In this document: positions 6,408-8,404 of the stretch, piece after piece
How positions within the stretch are numbered: position 1 is the stretch's first letter
Layout of the letters: each line of letters begins with the position of its first letter
Source of the DNA: CAYRIF01 sp964424205
GTDB lineage: Bacteria > Bacteroidota > Bacteroidia > Cytophagales > Cyclobacteriaceae
Length of the DNA stretch: 8,404 nucleotides
Direction of reading: 5' to 3'
Assembly (NCBI GenBank): GCA_964424205.1
Contig: CAYRIF010000165.1
Coordinates: 1 to 8,404, forward strand
Position numbers and translations under genes: made by a program
The notes under the pieces: generated by a model
What the model saw: only the letters and a program-made list of their open reading frames with translations
Database searches by the model: none
What the model was told of the DNA's origin: nothing

Positions 6408-6415
6408 TAACTTAG
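6408..6415 (+). promoter_or_regulatory. Possible -7 box for the phosphodiesterase gene
   Basis: TAACTTAG differs from TAnnTTTG at one position and lies 46 bases before the ATG at 6462. The expected -33 position holds CTTTAA and no clean TTG. This is a weak candidate, supported mainly by its place between the inverted repeat and the start codon. Confidence 0.25.
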
Positions 6416-6461
6416 CAGGGGAATAGGTTAAAGTATTCTGTAAAACCAAATGATGATAATT

Positions 6462-7622
6462 ATGAAAGTAGCACATAAGTACCTCTTTTTACTATTAGTT
6501 AGTATTGGTATTAATTTTTCTTCCGTGGCACAACATCATCATCATGACAGGAAAATAACTTTCCCTGATGTGCCTGGTTATCGTGTATTAAAATGTGATT
6601 TCCATCAACATGCTATCTTTTCTGATGGAGAAGTTTATCCATCTATACGAGTTAAAGAAAGTATTAAAGATGGATTGGATGTGATGTCAATTACCGAGCA
6701 TTTAGAATACCAACCGCACAAAGCTGATATTCCTCACCCGGACAGAAATAGAGCTTATGAAATAGCCCTGGAGACTAAAAAAAACAAGAAAGACACCACA
6801 TTAATTATCGTAAATGGGTCAGAGGTTACTAGAAATATGCCTCCAGGACATAGCAATGCAATATTTATAGAAGATGCCAATTTGTTATTGAAAGACAATG
6901 CGATTGATGCCTTTAGAGAAGCTAAAAAGCAAGGTGCATTTGTTTTTTGGAATCATCCACACTGGATTGGACAGGCTTATGACGGCGTCGCTAAGTTGTC
7001 GGACTTACATAAGCAGTTGATTAAAGAAAAATTAATCAGTGGTATTGAAATAGTGAATGAGGGTACTTATTCTTCTGAAGCACTTCAAATTGCTTTGGAC
7101 AATAATCTGACTTTTATTGGTTCATCAGATATTCATGGACTCATTGATTGGGATTATAAGGTGCCGCAAGGTGGTCACCGACCCATCACGTTGGTTTTTG
7201 CAAAAGAAAAATCAAAGGCATCTGTAAAATCAGCGATGTTTGCAGGAAAAACGGTCGTTTGGTTTAATAATACCCTGGTGGGCAAACAGGAATTAGTTAC
7301 GCCATTGGTTGAAGCCTCGCTAGTGGTGAAAGAAGCAAAATATCAAGAGGCAGGATGGTCACAACACAAAAAACCGCTGACAGTTTTGAACGTCATCATA
7401 AAGAATAACTCAGATGCTGAATATATTTTGGAAAATACGAGTAATTTTCAGTTTCATAATAATGCGGATATCCTTATCCTAGCTGCCAATCATGAAACAA
7501 CGTTACAAGTAAGAACCTTAGAAAGAAAGGATCATATTACACTTTCATTTAATGTTTTGAATACGGTGACAGCACCAAAAAAACATGCTAAAATTCAGCT
7601 GAAAATAATGGTCACAAAATAG
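6462..7622 (+). CDS. Exported PHP-domain phosphodiesterase, Sb-PDE type
   Basis: A PHP-superfamily metallo-hydrolase predicted to cleave phosphodiesters outside the cytoplasm. From ATG 6462 it has 386 residues: a signal peptide (MKVAHK, hydrophobic core 8-19, SVA|Q with cleavage after 23), then the PHP fold. All expected metal ligands are visible: H48 and H50 in DFHQHAIFSDG, D55, H80 in SITEHLEY, E121 in GSEVTR, H130 in PPGHSNAIF, H165 in WNHPHW, and D223 and H225 in GSSDIHG. This points to an active multinuclear metal site. The ligand spacing, plus the GGHRPITLVFAKEKS and TVVWFNNTLVG blocks, match my memory of the Sb-PDE family, named after a Sphingobium enzyme acting on organophosphate diesters; the natural substrate here is unknown. 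Residues from about 270 form a beta-rich C-terminal domain. The frame also opens at ATG 6450 and 6453, but those starts put hydrophobic residues ahead of the signal peptide's basic region. The mature N-terminus would begin QHHHH. It stands alone, converging on dnaJ. Confidence 0.88.
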   Translation: MKVAHKYLFLLLVSIGINFSSVAQHHHHDRKITFPDVPGYRVLKCDFHQHAIFSDGEVYPSIRVKESIKDGLDVMSITEHLEYQPHKADIPHPDRNRAYEIALETKKNKKDTTLIIVNGSEVTRNMPPGHSNAIFIEDANLLLKDNAIDAFREAKKQGAFVFWNHPHWIGQAYDGVAKLSDLHKQLIKEKLISGIEIVNEGTYSSEALQIALDNNLTFIGSSDIHGLIDWDYKVPQGGHRPITLVFAKEKSKASVKSAMFAGKTVVWFNNTLVGKQELVTPLVEASLVVKEAKYQEAGWSQHKKPLTVLNVIIKNNSDAEYILENTSNFQFHNNADILILAANHETTLQVRTLERKDHITLSFNVLNTVTAPKKHAKIQLKIMVTK

Positions 7623-7680
7623 AAACTTTTGGAAATTTGTCCAAGGCTGAAAGACCTGCGTTTTTATAATCCAACTCAGG

Positions 7681-8404
7681 CTAAAAGAAATCCTTCATTT
7701 TCTCAAAAAATCCTTTGGCGTTTTTGTCAGGTTTTGGCGCAAAATTTGGGGCGCTTCTGAATGCCTCCAATGTCTTTTTTTCTTCTTTGCTTAGGTGTTT
7801 TGGTGTCCATACATTGACATGGATAAGTTGATCCCCTTCGCCATAACCATTGATGTCCTTAATCCCTTTTCCCCGCAATCTGAGAATTTTTCCACTTTGC
7901 GTGCCTTCTGCAATTTTTATTTTTACTTTTCCGTCGATGGTTGGAACTTCTATCGAATTGCCCAATGCTGCATCAGCAAAATTAACATATAGTTCAAAAA
8001 TCACATTGTTTCCATCTCTTTTAAGGTCTTTGTGTTCGATTTCCTCAATTAGAATGAGTAAATCTCCTGCCATGCCACCTTGCGGCGCCGAATTTCCTTT
8101 GCCAGTCATTGACAGTTGCATGCCATCCGCTACGCCAGCAGGAATTGGTACGGTTAGTACTTCTTCTTTATGTTCTAAGCCCGAGCTATTAACACCTGGA
8201 GGTCTATTGTCCACCATTTTTCCTGAACCACTACAGGTAGCACAAGTAGAAGCTGAAACCATTTGTCCAAGCATGGTATTTACTACCTTTTTTACTTGTC
8301 CTGCACCATTGCAGGTTTGACATGTTTTGAAAGTTACCCCATCGGCGGCAACAAGCCTGTTTACTTTGATTTTCTTTTCAACACCATTGGCTATTTCCTG
8401 AAGT
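7681..8404 (-). CDS. dnaJ: Chaperone DnaJ, C-terminal part (runs off the window edge)
   Basis: DnaJ is the cytoplasmic Hsp40 that delivers unfolded proteins to DnaK and stimulates its ATPase. The window holds 240 codons; the N-terminal J domain and Gly-rich linker lie beyond 8404. Visible parts, numbered from the first full codon, are the first client-binding domain (LQEIANGVEKKIKV), the zinc-finger region, and the second client-binding and dimerisation domains (VPIPAGVADGMQLSMTGKGN, DLLILIEE, DAALGNSIEVPTIDGKVKIKI, GTQSGKILRLRGKGI, HVNVWTPK). Only two CxxCxGxG motifs are present, at residues 28-35 and 54-61. The canonical first and fourth motifs are replaced by RLVAADGVTFK and NRPPGVNSSGLEHKEE. 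In E. coli DnaJ, motifs 1 and 4 form zinc centre I and motifs 2 and 3 form centre II, so centre I is absent here while centre II is intact. An internal ATG at 8274 is not the real start, because the frame continues open to the edge. Confidence 0.95.
   Translation of the reverse strand, partial: LQEIANGVEKKIKVNRLVAADGVTFKTCQTCNGAGQVKKVVNTMLGQMVSASTCATCSGSGKMVDNRPPGVNSSGLEHKEEVLTVPIPAGVADGMQLSMTGKGNSAPQGGMAGDLLILIEEIEHKDLKRDGNNVIFELYVNFADAALGNSIEVPTIDGKVKIKIAEGTQSGKILRLRGKGIKDINGYGEGDQLIHVNVWTPKHLSKEEKKTLEAFRSAPNFAPKPDKNAKGFFEKMKDFF

Noticed and set aside
7623..7680. A bidirectional terminator between the phosphodiesterase and dnaJ stops.
   Set aside because: Only short 5-bp pairings (TTGGA/TCCAA) are present, with no adjoining T-tract. 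The same is true of the convergent gap at 1509-1572.
7850..8320. Open frames of 65 and 156 codons on the plus strand across dnaJ, and similar ones across mfd and the DUF1571 gene.
   Set aside because: They are antisense shadows of strongly conserved coding regions, with no family resemblance and no promoter.

Overview
The window looks like chromosomal DNA from a member of the Bacteroidota, probably Cytophagales or a related order. Four things point that way. The DNA is AT-rich. Promoter candidates fit the Bacteroidota pattern (TTG, about 19 bases, TAnnTTTG), most clearly ahead of the tRNA genes. Signal peptides end in A|Q. The family members present (a DUF1571 protein with an internal LysM, a Sb-PDE-like exported PHP phosphodiesterase, a DnaJ of reduced zinc-finger type) are ones I associate with this phylum. 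The taxonomic call is an inference, not a database result.

Layout, left to right. Positions 1-126 hold no gene I can support. A 60-residue two-helix membrane protein lies on the minus strand (127-309). Divergent from it is an exported DUF1571/LysM protein (508-1508), interrupted by a run of 100 N. The 55 bases before the N run are repeated exactly after it, so the gap is almost certainly an assembly artefact; collapsing it restores an intact 281-residue protein. Convergent with this gene is mfd, the transcription-repair coupling factor (1573-4920, minus). Divergent from mfd is a five-helix membrane protein resembling heme-copper oxidase subunit III (5073-5720). Next come a strong promoter, a leader with two hairpins, tRNA-Gly(GCC), tRNA-Leu(TAA) and a good intrinsic terminator (5752-6055).

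Positions 6056-6461 contain no intact gene. They hold a truncated GIY-YIG nuclease relic (6093-6236), a long imperfect hairpin ending in a T-tract (6257-6339) and a perfect 9-base inverted repeat (6351-6372). A secreted PHP-domain phosphodiesterase of the Sb-PDE type follows (6462-7622). The right edge holds the C-terminal 240 codons of dnaJ (minus), which lacks the cysteine pairs of zinc centre I.

The genes do not form one pathway. Mfd, DnaJ and the tRNAs are housekeeping; the DUF1571/LysM protein and the phosphodiesterase are exported; the COX3-like protein is an orphan relative of a respiratory subunit. I see no CRISPR array, no complete mobile element and no defence cassette. The most informative points are the resolvable gap, the GIY-YIG relic beside the tRNAs, the structured non-coding stretch before the phosphodiesterase, and the reduced DnaJ zinc finger.
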